Shown here in pieces: positions 7,781 to 15,061 of a stretch of 26,273 nt of DNA. Position 1 is the stretch's first letter. The number at the start of each line of letters is the position of its first letter. The notes beneath the pieces are model-generated. The model saw nothing but the letters and a program-made list of their open reading frames with translations, was not told the origin of the DNA and did not search any database. The DNA is taken from positions 1 through 26,273 of IMG/VR virus record IMGVR_UViG_3300008120_000314, one strand, 5' to 3'. The translations under genes were made by a program, and so were the position numbers. The DNA is from a virus.

Positions 7781-7917
7781 TATCGTTTTTGTTTTTGTGC
7801 GTTAATACGTTCTTTTTCTTCTTCCAAATAATTAACTAACAGACTAATGTAGATGTTTCTTTCCCAAGGTAGCATTTCTTCTAGTTCGGTCAAACTATAC
7901 TTGTGATGCTGCATCAT
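7780..7917 (-). CDS. small helical ORF; probably the C-terminal domain of a gp26 -1 frameshift product
   Basis: From ATG at 7917 the frame gives 45 aa beginning MMQHHKYSLTELEEMLPWER and ending at a TAA (7782-7780) that overlaps the ATG of the 573-aa gene. No Shine-Dalgarno sequence precedes the ATG. The same frame is open further back to the end of gp26, and the extra upstream residues (LIFRYDTLANYYQTNFA) also look protein-like. The natural reading is therefore a 63-residue extension (7971-7780) joined to gp26 by -1 frameshifting. The pattern SLTELEEMLPWER followed by an amphipathic helix and a charged tail resembles the downstream parts of frameshifted tail-assembly chaperones in other phages; this is my recollection of a general pattern, not a search. 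The alternative is an independent 45-aa protein made by reinitiation. Confidence 0.68.
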   Translation of the reverse strand: MMQHHKYSLTELEEMLPWERNIYISLLVNYLEEEKERINAQKQKR

Positions 7918-7964
7918 TGCAAAATTTGTCTGATAATAATTAGCTAAAGTGTCATAACGAAATA

Positions 7965-8696
7965 TTAGGCGAAAAAATTTTGGAGTCCTTTAACCACCAT
8001 GTCCTCCTTATACCCACACTTTGGACAATCAAATTCAAAATCTTTTTTAATTTCAGGCATCGTGTCAAAGAACATACGAATTTTTTCTAAATCTTTTTGT
8101 TGCATAGAATCTACAAACTCTTCCAATTCTTTACGAGAAGAGTCTTTGGCATAGTATACTTGATCATCGTCGTAGAGATAATCAATACAGTCAACCAAAA
8201 TATTAACCATAATATCATTCTCTTCCATTTGTTCATATTTTTGAACCATCTCAAAAGTCGGATACTTTAAACAGATGCCAATTTTATCATTCAACATAAA
8301 CTTATTTGAATGTTCATTATGTTTTGTTGGCTGAATTTCTAAGAGATTGACATTAAATTCTACAGTACCGTTACAAACAGTGTCTTCACCTTTGTCATTT
8401 TTTACCGTGTTGTTACATTTGTATTTTAAATTTACAACTTCTTCTACCGATCTTGCACGTAGATTCATGAACAGATATTCAAGATCAAATGTGGGCAACG
8501 AATCAATATCAATATCATCTAGTACACAGTTCTTTAGAACTTGCTTAATTGTATTAATTGTTTCTTTGGAATCTTCTGATTCTGCTGCCATTAAAAAAAG
8601 TTTCTGTTCTTTGACCAAAAATGGTCGAATTCGAACTTCTTTTCCTGTCGAAATCAAATTTACAGAATAAAGTGGTACATCAAGTTTTGGTAACAT
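7965..8696 (-). CDS. gp26: gp26-like baseplate hub / tail-assembly protein
   Basis: 243 aa (T4 gp26: 208). It begins MLPKLDVPLYSVNLISTGKE and continues IRPFLVKEQKLFLMAAES, typical of the conserved T4 gp26 family (Pfam name T4_baseplate, from memory). Four cysteines in two pairs, C94/C108 and C224/C227 (CPKC), could form a zinc ribbon. Context agrees: as in T4, gp26 lies on the strand opposite gp25. A good ribosome-binding site (AGAGGA, 8706-8701) precedes the ATG. Classical T4 work places gp26 in hub assembly with gp51, which acts catalytically. The end of the gene carries a -1 slippery sequence that would produce a longer form of about 305 aa. That makes an assembly-chaperone role (like lambda gpG/gpGT) more likely than a purely structural one; this is inference. 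Confidence 0.8.
   Translation of the reverse strand: MLPKLDVPLYSVNLISTGKEVRIRPFLVKEQKLFLMAAESEDSKETINTIKQVLKNCVLDDIDIDSLPTFDLEYLFMNLRARSVEEVVNLKYKCNNTVKNDKGEDTVCNGTVEFNVNLLEIQPTKHNEHSNKFMLNDKIGICLKYPTFEMVQKYEQMEENDIMVNILVDCIDYLYDDDQVYYAKDSSRKELEEFVDSMQQKDLEKIRMFFDTMPEIKKDFEFDCPKCGYKEDMVVKGLQNFFA
7971..7980 (-). promoter_or_regulatory. candidate -1 ribosomal frameshift site at the end of gp26
   Basis: On the - strand gp26 ends CAA AAT TTT TTC GCC TAA. Two slippery heptamers fit in the reading frame: A AAT TTT (7980-7974) and T TTT TTC (7977-7971). The second allows both tRNA-Phe to re-pair on TTT TTT after slipping back one base, after which the ribosome enters the frame that stays open to 7780. 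The site lies just one sense codon (GCC) before the normal stop. An AAAGGA (7991-7986) eight bases upstream could act as a Shine-Dalgarno-like stimulator. I see no clear downstream stem-loop. Confidence 0.62.
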
Positions 8697-8713
8697 AATT
8701 TCCTCTCAAATTA

Positions 8714-9445
8714 TTAAAATAAACTTCTTCCAATTGTCGAAATGGCTCCAGCACCAAGTGTTGTAAGAGTTTGACCAATATCAAAACTACCTTCATAAAT
8801 TGGGCGATATTTTTGATACGCAAAACTTATTGACAGTCGATGAAATCCATCATCACCCCAATTCAATGCTTGTGGGGCAATACCTACTGGAAATGCATCA
8901 ATTAGTTCGACGGCAAAAATTTGACGAACTAAATCATCATATTGTATAATTTTTATGTTTGTCAAATATCTCGATGCATTACTTTTTGGAAATCTGATAT
9001 TGTTTGTGTCTGATGGAATAATTGCCTCCATCCAACGATCAAACAATTTGCGTTCATAAAAATCGTTTGTACAAATAAAGGTAAAATTTGTATCTGAATA
9101 CTGCATACGATAAGGCACTTTAAATGATGGACCATAGATTCGTACATCAGCAGTTTCTAATGTTCTGCCTGGCAGTTCTGCTGCTTCGCATTGAAGTGCC
9201 AAGTATCTAGACACAGTTGGATTTGCACCATTGCTGCCATTACCAGTGCCTAGAGCCTGATTGATTGCGCTTGAAACATCACTAAAAATTGAATTCGGAA
9301 AATTGAGAATTTTTTCTAATACAGAGTTTCCAACTGCTTGAGCAATGTATGCCGGCAAAGGTATAATAACTTCAAAACGACAAGGGCGTGCGGGACCGCC
9401 CTTTGCATTCATATTCGACAAAAATAGATTAGGTGAAAACGACAT
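8714..9445 (-). CDS. gp54: tail-tube-fold protein, probable baseplate tube initiator gp54 (gp19 family)
   Basis: 243 aa. It starts MSFSPNLFLSNMNAKGGPAR and contains the tube-family stretch CEAAELPGRTLETADVRIYG (about residues 85-105), followed by a TFICTNDFYERKLFDRWMEAI segment. The family includes T4 gp19 (tail tube) and the tube-initiating gp54, which share a fold. Here it sits among baseplate genes, between the gp4 cluster and gp26 and away from any sheath gene, so the gp54-like initiator on top of the gp48 ring is preferred over the major tube protein. It is longer than T4 gp19 (163 aa) and shorter than T4 gp54 (320 aa). Its ATG overlaps the upstream stop as TAATG. A 17-base gap carrying the gp26 ribosome-binding site follows. 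Confidence 0.68.
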   Translation of the reverse strand: MSFSPNLFLSNMNAKGGPARPCRFEVIIPLPAYIAQAVGNSVLEKILNFPNSIFSDVSSAINQALGTGNGSNGANPTVSRYLALQCEAAELPGRTLETADVRIYGPSFKVPYRMQYSDTNFTFICTNDFYERKLFDRWMEAIIPSDTNNIRFPKSNASRYLTNIKIIQYDDLVRQIFAVELIDAFPVGIAPQALNWGDDGFHRLSISFAYQKYRPIYEGSFDIGQTLTTLGAGAISTIGRSLF

Positions 9446-10026
9446 TAAAATTTATCCTCTGATTCTGACCAGACTTTGCTGGCAGTTGCTTTTGCAAATG
9501 ATTCTACTGGTAACATGACGGCAATATCCCACTCATCTGCTGTTATTTCAAGAAAACGAGACTGCACATGTCCAGACAAGTATCGTTTGATACACGGCGT
9601 GGCTTCATAAATTTTAGATGCTCGTTTTAAAAAATCATAACTAATTCTGAATCTTGTACTCTCATCATATCGATGATCCGTTAAGATTGTGCTTAACTTG
9701 TCGAGAAGAATGATTCGTCGCTTTGGGTGAATGTAATGTAGATTCAACCCTAGAAAGCCGTCTGAGTATCGTTCTATTGGAATAACCAATGGGAACCTAT
9801 CGTAATATGGCAACGAATCTTTCGTCTTTGGATCATAATAATAAAAGTACATACGACCTATGATAGACTGATTTTTTAATCGTTCACGGTCACTCATCAA
9901 TTGGCCTTTGGTAGGTCTGAGTGCCGGAACTTTGGATTTTAACCAGGCACGTGCTTCACGTGACCGTGGTGCATATCCTGATTTTGCAAGGGATTCCTTG
10001 ATTCTATCAATAAGTCGTTTCGCCAT
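9445..10026 (-). CDS. conserved T4-like phage protein, possibly gp2-like (function uncertain)
   Basis: 193 aa. The N-terminal 50 residues are basic and helical (MAKRLIDRIKESLAKSGYAP). A distinctive aromatic core follows at residues 57-99: RMYFYYYDPKTKDSLPYYD, then FPLVIPIERY and GFLGLNLHYI. I recognise this pattern as recurring in T4-like phages of aquatic bacteria but cannot attach a proven function. In T4 the gene beside gene 4 is gene 2, the DNA-end protector that stays with the packaged genome ends, and the position here is equivalent. However, T4 gp2 is longer (about 274 aa) and I cannot confirm similarity, so gp2 is only a suggestion. The start is seven bases after the gp4 stop, and the stop overlaps the tube-initiator ATG, so it is co-expressed with head-completion and baseplate genes. 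Confidence 0.6.
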   Translation of the reverse strand: MAKRLIDRIKESLAKSGYAPRSREARAWLKSKVPALRPTKGQLMSDRERLKNQSIIGRMYFYYYDPKTKDSLPYYDRFPLVIPIERYSDGFLGLNLHYIHPKRRIILLDKLSTILTDHRYDESTRFRISYDFLKRASKIYEATPCIKRYLSGHVQSRFLEITADEWDIAVMLPVESFAKATASKVWSESEDKF

Positions 10027-10033
10027 CTTATAT

Positions 10034-10468
10034 TTATCTGATACCTAAGTGTCTTTCAGTCAAAATTAGAAATTGCCAGCCATGGTCTTTGCAAAATTCA
10101 GTAGCGGCGTACCACTTTGCTTTGTTGACTTCGTAAGTAATCGCTTCTTGTAGAAACGTCTTAGTCTTGCGCTTCTGTGTGGGTGGTTGAGTTTGTTTTT
10201 CAGGCTTGACTTCTATGACATAGGTCATTACGGTACCGTCTGCTTTACGCATCTTGGCGATAAAGTCTGGAAAGTAACGATGCTTTTTTCTGTCAACCGG
10301 ACTGAGATAGGGTATAGGAAGTTCTTCCGAACCCCACCAAATGACGTTCGGATTCTCATCTAAATAATTCATTACCTTTATTTCCCAAGTAGACCTGTAG
10401 ATGATGTTGTTTGCATCACCCTTGTACTTTTGTGGGTTTTTCGGTCTAAACTTTCCTTTATTTGACAT
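10034..10468 (-). CDS. gp4: gp4-like head completion nuclease
   Basis: 144 aa (T4 gp4, also called gp50: 150). T4 gp4 acts on filled heads before tail joining. The pattern KYKGDANNIIYRSTWEIKVM (residues 14-33) and WGSEELPIPYL (45-55) is the T4 pattern. RYFPDF (64-69), followed by VIEVKP (84-89), gives a PD-(D/E)XK-type nuclease core with D68, E86 and K88; E29 is a likely additional acidic residue, as in TnsA-like enzymes. KRKTKTFLQEAITY and GWQFLILTERHLGI complete the family signature. It is the first gene of the - strand operon. The start codon overlaps the divergent late promoter at 10466, and I see no clear ribosome-binding site for it. Confidence 0.88.
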   Translation of the reverse strand: MSNKGKFRPKNPQKYKGDANNIIYRSTWEIKVMNYLDENPNVIWWGSEELPIPYLSPVDRKKHRYFPDFIAKMRKADGTVMTYVIEVKPEKQTQPPTQKRKTKTFLQEAITYEVNKAKWYAATEFCKDHGWQFLILTERHLGIR

Positions 10469-10478
10469 AAATACTATC
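10466..10478 (+). promoter_or_regulatory. T4-type late promoter for the gp48-gp8 operon
   Basis: CATAAATACTATC matches the extended T4 late consensus TATAAATACTATT at 11 of 13 positions. T4 late promoters need only this -10 element, used by the gp55 sigma-like factor with gp33 and the sliding clamp. Transcription would start near 10479, giving a leader of about 23 bases that contains AGGA (10491-10494) seven bases before the gp48 ATG. The first bases of the element are the complement of the gp4 start codon, so the divergent operons share this short stretch. Confidence 0.75.
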
Positions 10479-10501
10479 TAGTCAACAAATAGGAATTTCT
10501 T

Positions 10502-11731
10502 ATGCCATTTTTCGGTCTGTCAGATATCACGATAAAACAAGAAGGCACACGTGGACCTCTTAGTTCATTGTTTGAAAATGCTAACAAAAAAAATCTTTTT
10601 CGTTATCCAGCCGATGTTGGTAATTATGATAAAGCACACTACATGGTTATTCATGTATTCAAACAGAAAAGTTCAAAATATAGTGGTGTTCAATCGTCAG
10701 GTGATATACCAACTTCTTTTACAAATACTGGTGGAAAAACTATACCGTCTTTACCCAATATTAAAGAAAAATTTTCGGGTGCAATTAATGGTGGCGTAGA
10801 CAAGGCTTTCAATTCAATTAATCAAGCATTGGGTGGAAAACTTAGTTTTTTTAAACCAGCAGGTTCTTCATTTAGTTCTGCAAGAGAAGCACAAAACACA
10901 AACAACTCTTCCTACATTCAAAGTGTTGAAAAAATAAAAAGAACAGCACTAATTGACACTACAGTTCAAACAAGTGACTCAATTGCACTTTACATGCCAG
11001 ACACGGTGCAATTCACATATTCACAAAACTATGAAAGTTTAGAGTTAGGTAAAGAACTTGCTGGACAAGCATTTGCAACAGGTTCTTCTCTTTTTGAAAA
11101 AATGAAATCAGGAGAGGATTCTAATCTTGGTGGTACAATTAAAGCAGCACTTGCTGCTACAACAGCAAAAGGTGCTGGTGCTTTATTTGGAGCTGAACAA
11201 ACAACAAAAGTAGGTTTGTTTTTAGGTACGGGTGGTGCAGTTGTTAACCCAAGAATGGAAATTTTATATACATCACCAAATTTTCGTGAGTTTACTTTTG
11301 AATTCATGTTCTATCCACGTGATGAAAGAGAAGCTTTAGAAGTTCAAAACATTATAGAAACTTTAAGATTTCATCAAGCGCCAGAATTGGATGATTCATC
11401 AAACGGCCTATTATTAATTGCACCATCAGAGTTTGAAGTTGAATTTTTTTATGCGGGCAAAATTAATCCAAACGTACCCCAAATGACTCGTTGTATTTTA
11501 CAAAATATATCTGTAAACTATGCGCCCAATGGTTGGTCAACATATGAGATGCCATCGGAGTTAAGCCCTGCTTTGGGTAGAACAGGTATGCCTTCAGCAA
11601 TTCAAATGACACTTGATTTTAAAGAGACTCAGTTTCTTACTAAAAGAGACTTCAGATCAAAGACTGGTGGACAAAGACCAGATGTAGAAGGAATGAAAAA
11701 GAATATTTTTGCAAATCCTAAGAGACCCTAA
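10502..11731 (+). CDS. gp48: baseplate tail-tube cap gp48
   Basis: 409 aa (T4: 364). gp48 forms the ring that caps the hub and, with gp54, starts the tail tube. Recognisable parts are RYPADVGNYDKAHYMVIHVF (about residues 34-53) at the N-terminus, PDTVQFTYSQNYE (about 166-178), and a C-terminal tube-fold domain with NPRMEILY, FTFEFMFYPRDEREA, FEVEFFYAGK and NGWSTYEM. A Ser/Gly/Ala-rich stretch lies between the first two blocks. It is the first gene behind the late promoter, with AGGA as ribosome-binding site. gp53 follows after ten bases. Partner: the gp54-like protein encoded on the other strand. Confidence 0.85.
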   Translation: MPFFGLSDITIKQEGTRGPLSSLFENANKKNLFRYPADVGNYDKAHYMVIHVFKQKSSKYSGVQSSGDIPTSFTNTGGKTIPSLPNIKEKFSGAINGGVDKAFNSINQALGGKLSFFKPAGSSFSSAREAQNTNNSSYIQSVEKIKRTALIDTTVQTSDSIALYMPDTVQFTYSQNYESLELGKELAGQAFATGSSLFEKMKSGEDSNLGGTIKAALAATTAKGAGALFGAEQTTKVGLFLGTGGAVVNPRMEILYTSPNFREFTFEFMFYPRDEREALEVQNIIETLRFHQAPELDDSSNGLLLIAPSEFEVEFFYAGKINPNVPQMTRCILQNISVNYAPNGWSTYEMPSELSPALGRTGMPSAIQMTLDFKETQFLTKRDFRSKTGGQRPDVEGMKKNIFANPKRP

Positions 11732-11741
11732 GAGATAAAAA

Positions 11742-12422
11742 ATGGCAAAATATTTTAATTATTTCCCAACGACATTTTATAGTAATTCAAACACATCGAT
11801 AGAACTCGATACGGTAACAAATATTATTGCTCGTTTTGCTTTTGAAAATTCACTAAAAGAAAACAGTTCTATTTTTTATCCATATGATATTCAGGATGGT
11901 GATACACCAGAAATAATTGCAAATAAGTATTATGGTTCACCAGAAAAGCATTGGATAGTTTTATTGTTTAACGATATTATTGATCCTCAGTATGATTGGC
12001 CACTAGATCAAAGAACATTTGTTAGTTATGTTAATGACAAATATTCAGCAAACGGTGCTGCAAATACTACCGTACAAAGTGGCATAGTTTGGGCGCAAAG
12101 TACGAACAATGTAAAAAGTTATTTCAAAACAATTTCAAGAGTAAGTTCTGACCCAACAAAAGATACGATTACGGAAAAAATAGAAATAGATGCTAACTCA
12201 TATGCTAATGTTATAGTATCCTCAACCGAATATACTTTGGCAAATGGCAAAAAAATTACAGAAACCATTTCAAAATCAAAACAAACATATTATGAATATG
12301 AGTTGGAATTAAATGAATCTAAAAGGGAAATCAAATTACTAAGGTCGGAGTTTGTTACACAATCTCGTTCTTTCTATCAAACAGGTTTGATGGATGAGTT
12401 AATTAGAGTGCTTAATGAATAA
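11742..12422 (+). CDS. gp53: baseplate wedge protein gp53
   Basis: 226 aa (T4: 196). The diagnostic block is at about residues 46-93: YPYDIQDGDTPEIIANKYYG, then HWIVLLFNDIIDPQYDWPLD. It corresponds to the LysM-like segment of T4 gp53 (PEELANAIYG...YWVLLMCNDNYDPYYGW). gp53 clamps the wedge around gp25/gp6. The C-terminal third is Glu/Lys-rich and helical and ends LMDELIRVLNE. Translation is coupled to the next gene by TAATG at 12420-12424. A weak AAGAG precedes its start. Confidence 0.88.
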   Translation: MAKYFNYFPTTFYSNSNTSIELDTVTNIIARFAFENSLKENSSIFYPYDIQDGDTPEIIANKYYGSPEKHWIVLLFNDIIDPQYDWPLDQRTFVSYVNDKYSANGAANTTVQSGIVWAQSTNNVKSYFKTISRVSSDPTKDTITEKIEIDANSYANVIVSSTEYTLANGKKITETISKSKQTYYEYELELNESKREIKLLRSEFVTQSRSFYQTGLMDELIRVLNE

Positions 12423-13765
12423 TGAGTAAACAAGTTTCTGCATCTTCTAAGTTTGTTGTAAATGAACTTGCTATAATTACTAAAGCAGGCAAGTTTGATA
12501 TATCCAAAATTTATGAAGAAATAAACATCTTTGATGCCCTTCTAGTTCCAATAGTTACCGGTTCAGTTTTAATAGTTGACTCTGTTGGTCTTTCTTCTGC
12601 CCTCTTGTTTGATGGTTCAGAATCTATTTTAATTGATTTAGCAAAATCTTCTGATAATGATAGTTTAAAGTTTAAAAAGGCCTTTAGAATTTTTAAACAA
12701 AGCAACAGAATGAGTGTTAATGAAACTACAGAAACTTATGTTCTTCATTTTGTTTCTGATGAATTAATGTATTCCGATCAACAGTTGGTAAATCAATCAT
12801 TTAATTCTTCATATTCAAAAATAGTTGAAGTAATACTTACAAATTATTTAAAGACACCGGCAAACAAATTAAAAGGTCTTTTTGAAGAGACTACAGGAAT
12901 TCGTGACATTGTAATACCAAACTTAAAACCTTTAGATGCAATTGAATGGTGTGCAAAACGAGCAATCGATGAAAAAAGATCGCCCAATTATGTGTTTTTT
13001 GAAAATAATTTGGGATACAATTTCGCATCATTATCAAGTTTGTTGAGTGCGCCATCTTTGTTTGATATTAAGTTTCCACCTAAAAATATACAAGAAACAG
13101 GAATTACCGATGATCTTTTGAGCCCCAAAGATTATGAAATAATTTCTCAAGTTGATAAAATTAAAACGACACGTTCGGGTGTGAACTCTGGCACTTTTAT
13201 AGGATTCGATCCTATTACTAGAACGATTGGCGTTAAAAAGATTACCTATGAAGATCACTATTCTCAAATGAATCATGGTAACAAAAATCCTAATTATTTT
13301 GCTTCAGTCAATCGTGGTGGTACAGACGCATCACAAGCATACGACTCTAAAAAAACTGTAAGTCCTTTTGGTGCATTTAGAAGTGAGAGTAAGTATATAA
13401 AAAAATACGACCCCACTTCAATTTCAAAAGTTGAAACACAAGAAGACTTTGTGTTTCAGAGAAAAGCCATATTTAATAATTTAATGAACAAAAGAATTAA
13501 ACTGGTTATGGCTGGTAATTTTCAACTTACATCTGGTTTTAATTTGACATTAAATTTCCCTAGTTTTTCTATTCGTGAAAAGGGTGATGATAACAAAGAT
13601 CGTTCTTTGAGTGGTAAGTATTTAATTGTTGCCACAAGACACATTATAGGTTATCAAAAACATGAAACCATTTTAGAATTGGCCACAACATCTAATGACT
13701 TACAATTTATTCCATCGGCAACATCAGCAGAGACAAGAGAAATAGAACAATATGGAACAATCTGA
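12422..13765 (+). CDS. gp27: baseplate hub protein, gp27-like
   Basis: 447 aa (T4 gp27: 391). It is assigned mainly from order, directly upstream of gp5 in the spike operon, and from general layout. The N-terminal half starts with strand-rich SKFVVNELAIITKAGKFDIS and a second domain at about 90-190, where KPLDAIEWCAKRAI and YVFFENNLGYNFAS resemble the hub-domain pattern of gp27 and Mu gp44 relatives. The C-terminal part has MNKRIKLVMAGNFQLTSGFNLTLNFPS and GKYLIVATRHIIGYQ, typical of phage hub proteins that form the tube-like trimeric ring. The trimer would connect gp5 below to gp54/gp48 above. It overlaps gp53 by one base and gp5 by 14. No close residue-level match to T4 gp27 is claimed. Confidence 0.68.
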   Translation: MSKQVSASSKFVVNELAIITKAGKFDISKIYEEINIFDALLVPIVTGSVLIVDSVGLSSALLFDGSESILIDLAKSSDNDSLKFKKAFRIFKQSNRMSVNETTETYVLHFVSDELMYSDQQLVNQSFNSSYSKIVEVILTNYLKTPANKLKGLFEETTGIRDIVIPNLKPLDAIEWCAKRAIDEKRSPNYVFFENNLGYNFASLSSLLSAPSLFDIKFPPKNIQETGITDDLLSPKDYEIISQVDKIKTTRSGVNSGTFIGFDPITRTIGVKKITYEDHYSQMNHGNKNPNYFASVNRGGTDASQAYDSKKTVSPFGAFRSESKYIKKYDPTSISKVETQEDFVFQRKAIFNNLMNKRIKLVMAGNFQLTSGFNLTLNFPSFSIREKGDDNKDRSLSGKYLIVATRHIIGYQKHETILELATTSNDLQFIPSATSAETREIEQYGTI

Positions 13766-14858
13766 AGATAATAAAAATTTTGCTGGTAAAAACGGTTTTA
13801 CTTGGTGGATTGGTATCGTTGAGAAAATTAACGATCCACTAAAACTGGGGCGATGTAGAGTTCGCTGTGTTGGTTGGCATACTGATAACAAATCTTTGTT
13901 ACCTACTGATTCTTTGCCTTGGGCACAATCTGCTTTACCAACAAACAATACAAACACTTATTCACCACGTGAAGGTGATATGGTGTTTGGTTTTTTTGCT
14001 GATGGGGAAAATGCTCAAGAACCAATAATTTTAGGTGTATTGCCTAGTATACCAATTGTTGCCGCAAATTATCAACAGGGATTTAGTGACGCAAGAACAT
14101 CCTCTGAATTGCAAAATTCACCAAGAACACCAGCATCAAAAACATATAGCACTGATGGTTCGGGTATCAAGATCACAGAAAAGTCTGCTGCTGAATCTTA
14201 TCCACGAATATTAGATGAACCAACAACATCACGATTAGCACGTAATGATGAAAACATGAATAAAACTTTTATTCAGGAACGTAAAGATAATGTAGTTAAA
14301 TCTATTCCCGTTGCTGAAACTAGTGCTTGGACAGAACCAACAACGCAATATGCTGCAAAGTATCCATACAACAATGTTACTGAAACTGAGTCTGGGCACA
14401 TTATGGAATTTGATGATACTGTTGGTAAAGAACGTATTCATCTTGCACACCGTAATGGTTCATTTCAAGAATGGTTTCCGGCTGGTGATAAAGTAGAAAA
14501 GATTACTAAAGATAATTATGAAATTGTAATGGGCAATGACCGTGTGTACATTATGGGTAAGTGTTTTGTTACGGTGCAAGGAGATGCTGAAGTTTATGTA
14601 AAAGAAAACGCTTACGTCAAAGTAGACAAAAATGTTAAAATGACTGTTGGTAAAAATGTTGATGCCACAGTCAAGGGTGATGTTACTGCTACAGTTGATG
14701 GTAATCTGAATGGAACAATTAAAAAGAATGCTACACTGGCTGTAACTCAAAGACTGAGAGCTACATGTCAAACTTTAGATATTCAAGCAAGTGGTTCTGC
14801 AACAATTAAATCTGGCGGCACAATGACTATACAAGGATCAATAATTAGACTGAACTAA
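13752..14858 (+). CDS. gp5: central spike protein gp5, lacking the lysozyme domain
   Basis: 368 aa (T4 gp5: 575). Residues about 15-100 are the OB-fold: FTWWIGIVEKINDPLKLGRCRV, then the LPWAQSALP and SPREGDMVFGFFADG strands. Residues 100-212 are a polar linker. Residues about 213-368 are a VgrG-like triple-stranded beta-helix spike, with the connecting GHIMEFDDTVGKERIHLAH followed by short repeats of V-x-V pairs (VTVQGDAEVYVKE, VKVDKNVKMTVG, ATVKGDVTATVDG). In T4 the lysozyme lies between the OB-fold and the helix; here that space has no GH24 motif, which explains the shorter length. The protein should trimerise under the gp27-like ring, with the PAAR protein encoded downstream at its tip. 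Its start is inside the end of the hub gene. Confidence 0.88.
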   Translation: MEQSEDNKNFAGKNGFTWWIGIVEKINDPLKLGRCRVRCVGWHTDNKSLLPTDSLPWAQSALPTNNTNTYSPREGDMVFGFFADGENAQEPIILGVLPSIPIVAANYQQGFSDARTSSELQNSPRTPASKTYSTDGSGIKITEKSAAESYPRILDEPTTSRLARNDENMNKTFIQERKDNVVKSIPVAETSAWTEPTTQYAAKYPYNNVTETESGHIMEFDDTVGKERIHLAHRNGSFQEWFPAGDKVEKITKDNYEIVMGNDRVYIMGKCFVTVQGDAEVYVKENAYVKVDKNVKMTVGKNVDATVKGDVTATVDGNLNGTIKKNATLAVTQRLRATCQTLDIQASGSATIKSGGTMTIQGSIIRLN

Positions 14859-14860
14859 AC

Positions 14861-15058
14861 ATGAAACATGAATTTATTATTTTACTGAATGGTGAGTTGA
14901 AAACTTACGAACGTTGGGAAGACATACCCAAAAAGTTTGATGCTGTGATTAAATTTAATCCTTACATGCCACCGCCACCACATACAAAAGAAGATCATGA
15001 GGAAATAGAATCTTGGATGCCAAGATTTCAAGAGTTAATGAAAAGAGGAACACTGTAA
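14861..15058 (+). CDS. small conserved protein between gp5 and the PAAR gene (unrecognised)
   Basis: 65 aa, starting MKHEFIILLNGELKTYERWE and containing a FNPYMPPPPHTKEDHEEIESW stretch. The first 30 residues could form a small beta-hairpin fold; the rest is a Pro loop and an acidic helix. There is no signal peptide, membrane segment or cysteine. The start is two bases after the gp5 stop, and the next gene begins three bases after its own stop, so it is tightly embedded in the spike operon. No ribosome-binding site is visible, suggesting coupled translation from gp5. Possible roles are a spike or hub assembly helper or a minor virion protein; I cannot choose. Confidence 0.7.
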   Translation: MKHEFIILLNGELKTYERWEDIPKKFDAVIKFNPYMPPPPHTKEDHEEIESWMPRFQELMKRGTL

Positions 15059-15061
15059 GAG

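Noticed and set aside
7998-8007. Internal start in gp26 (GGAGG followed by ATG)
   Set aside because: The gap between GGAGG (8007-8003) and ATG (8000-7998) is only two bases, and it would yield an in-frame 12-residue piece with no evident use. It is too far (25 bases) from the slippery run to be the usual frameshift stimulator.
14300-14858. Lysozyme domain in gp5
   Set aside because: Searched by eye for the E-9-D-6-T triad and the GxGH pattern between the OB-fold and beta-helix; not found, and the protein is about 200 residues shorter than T4 gp5.
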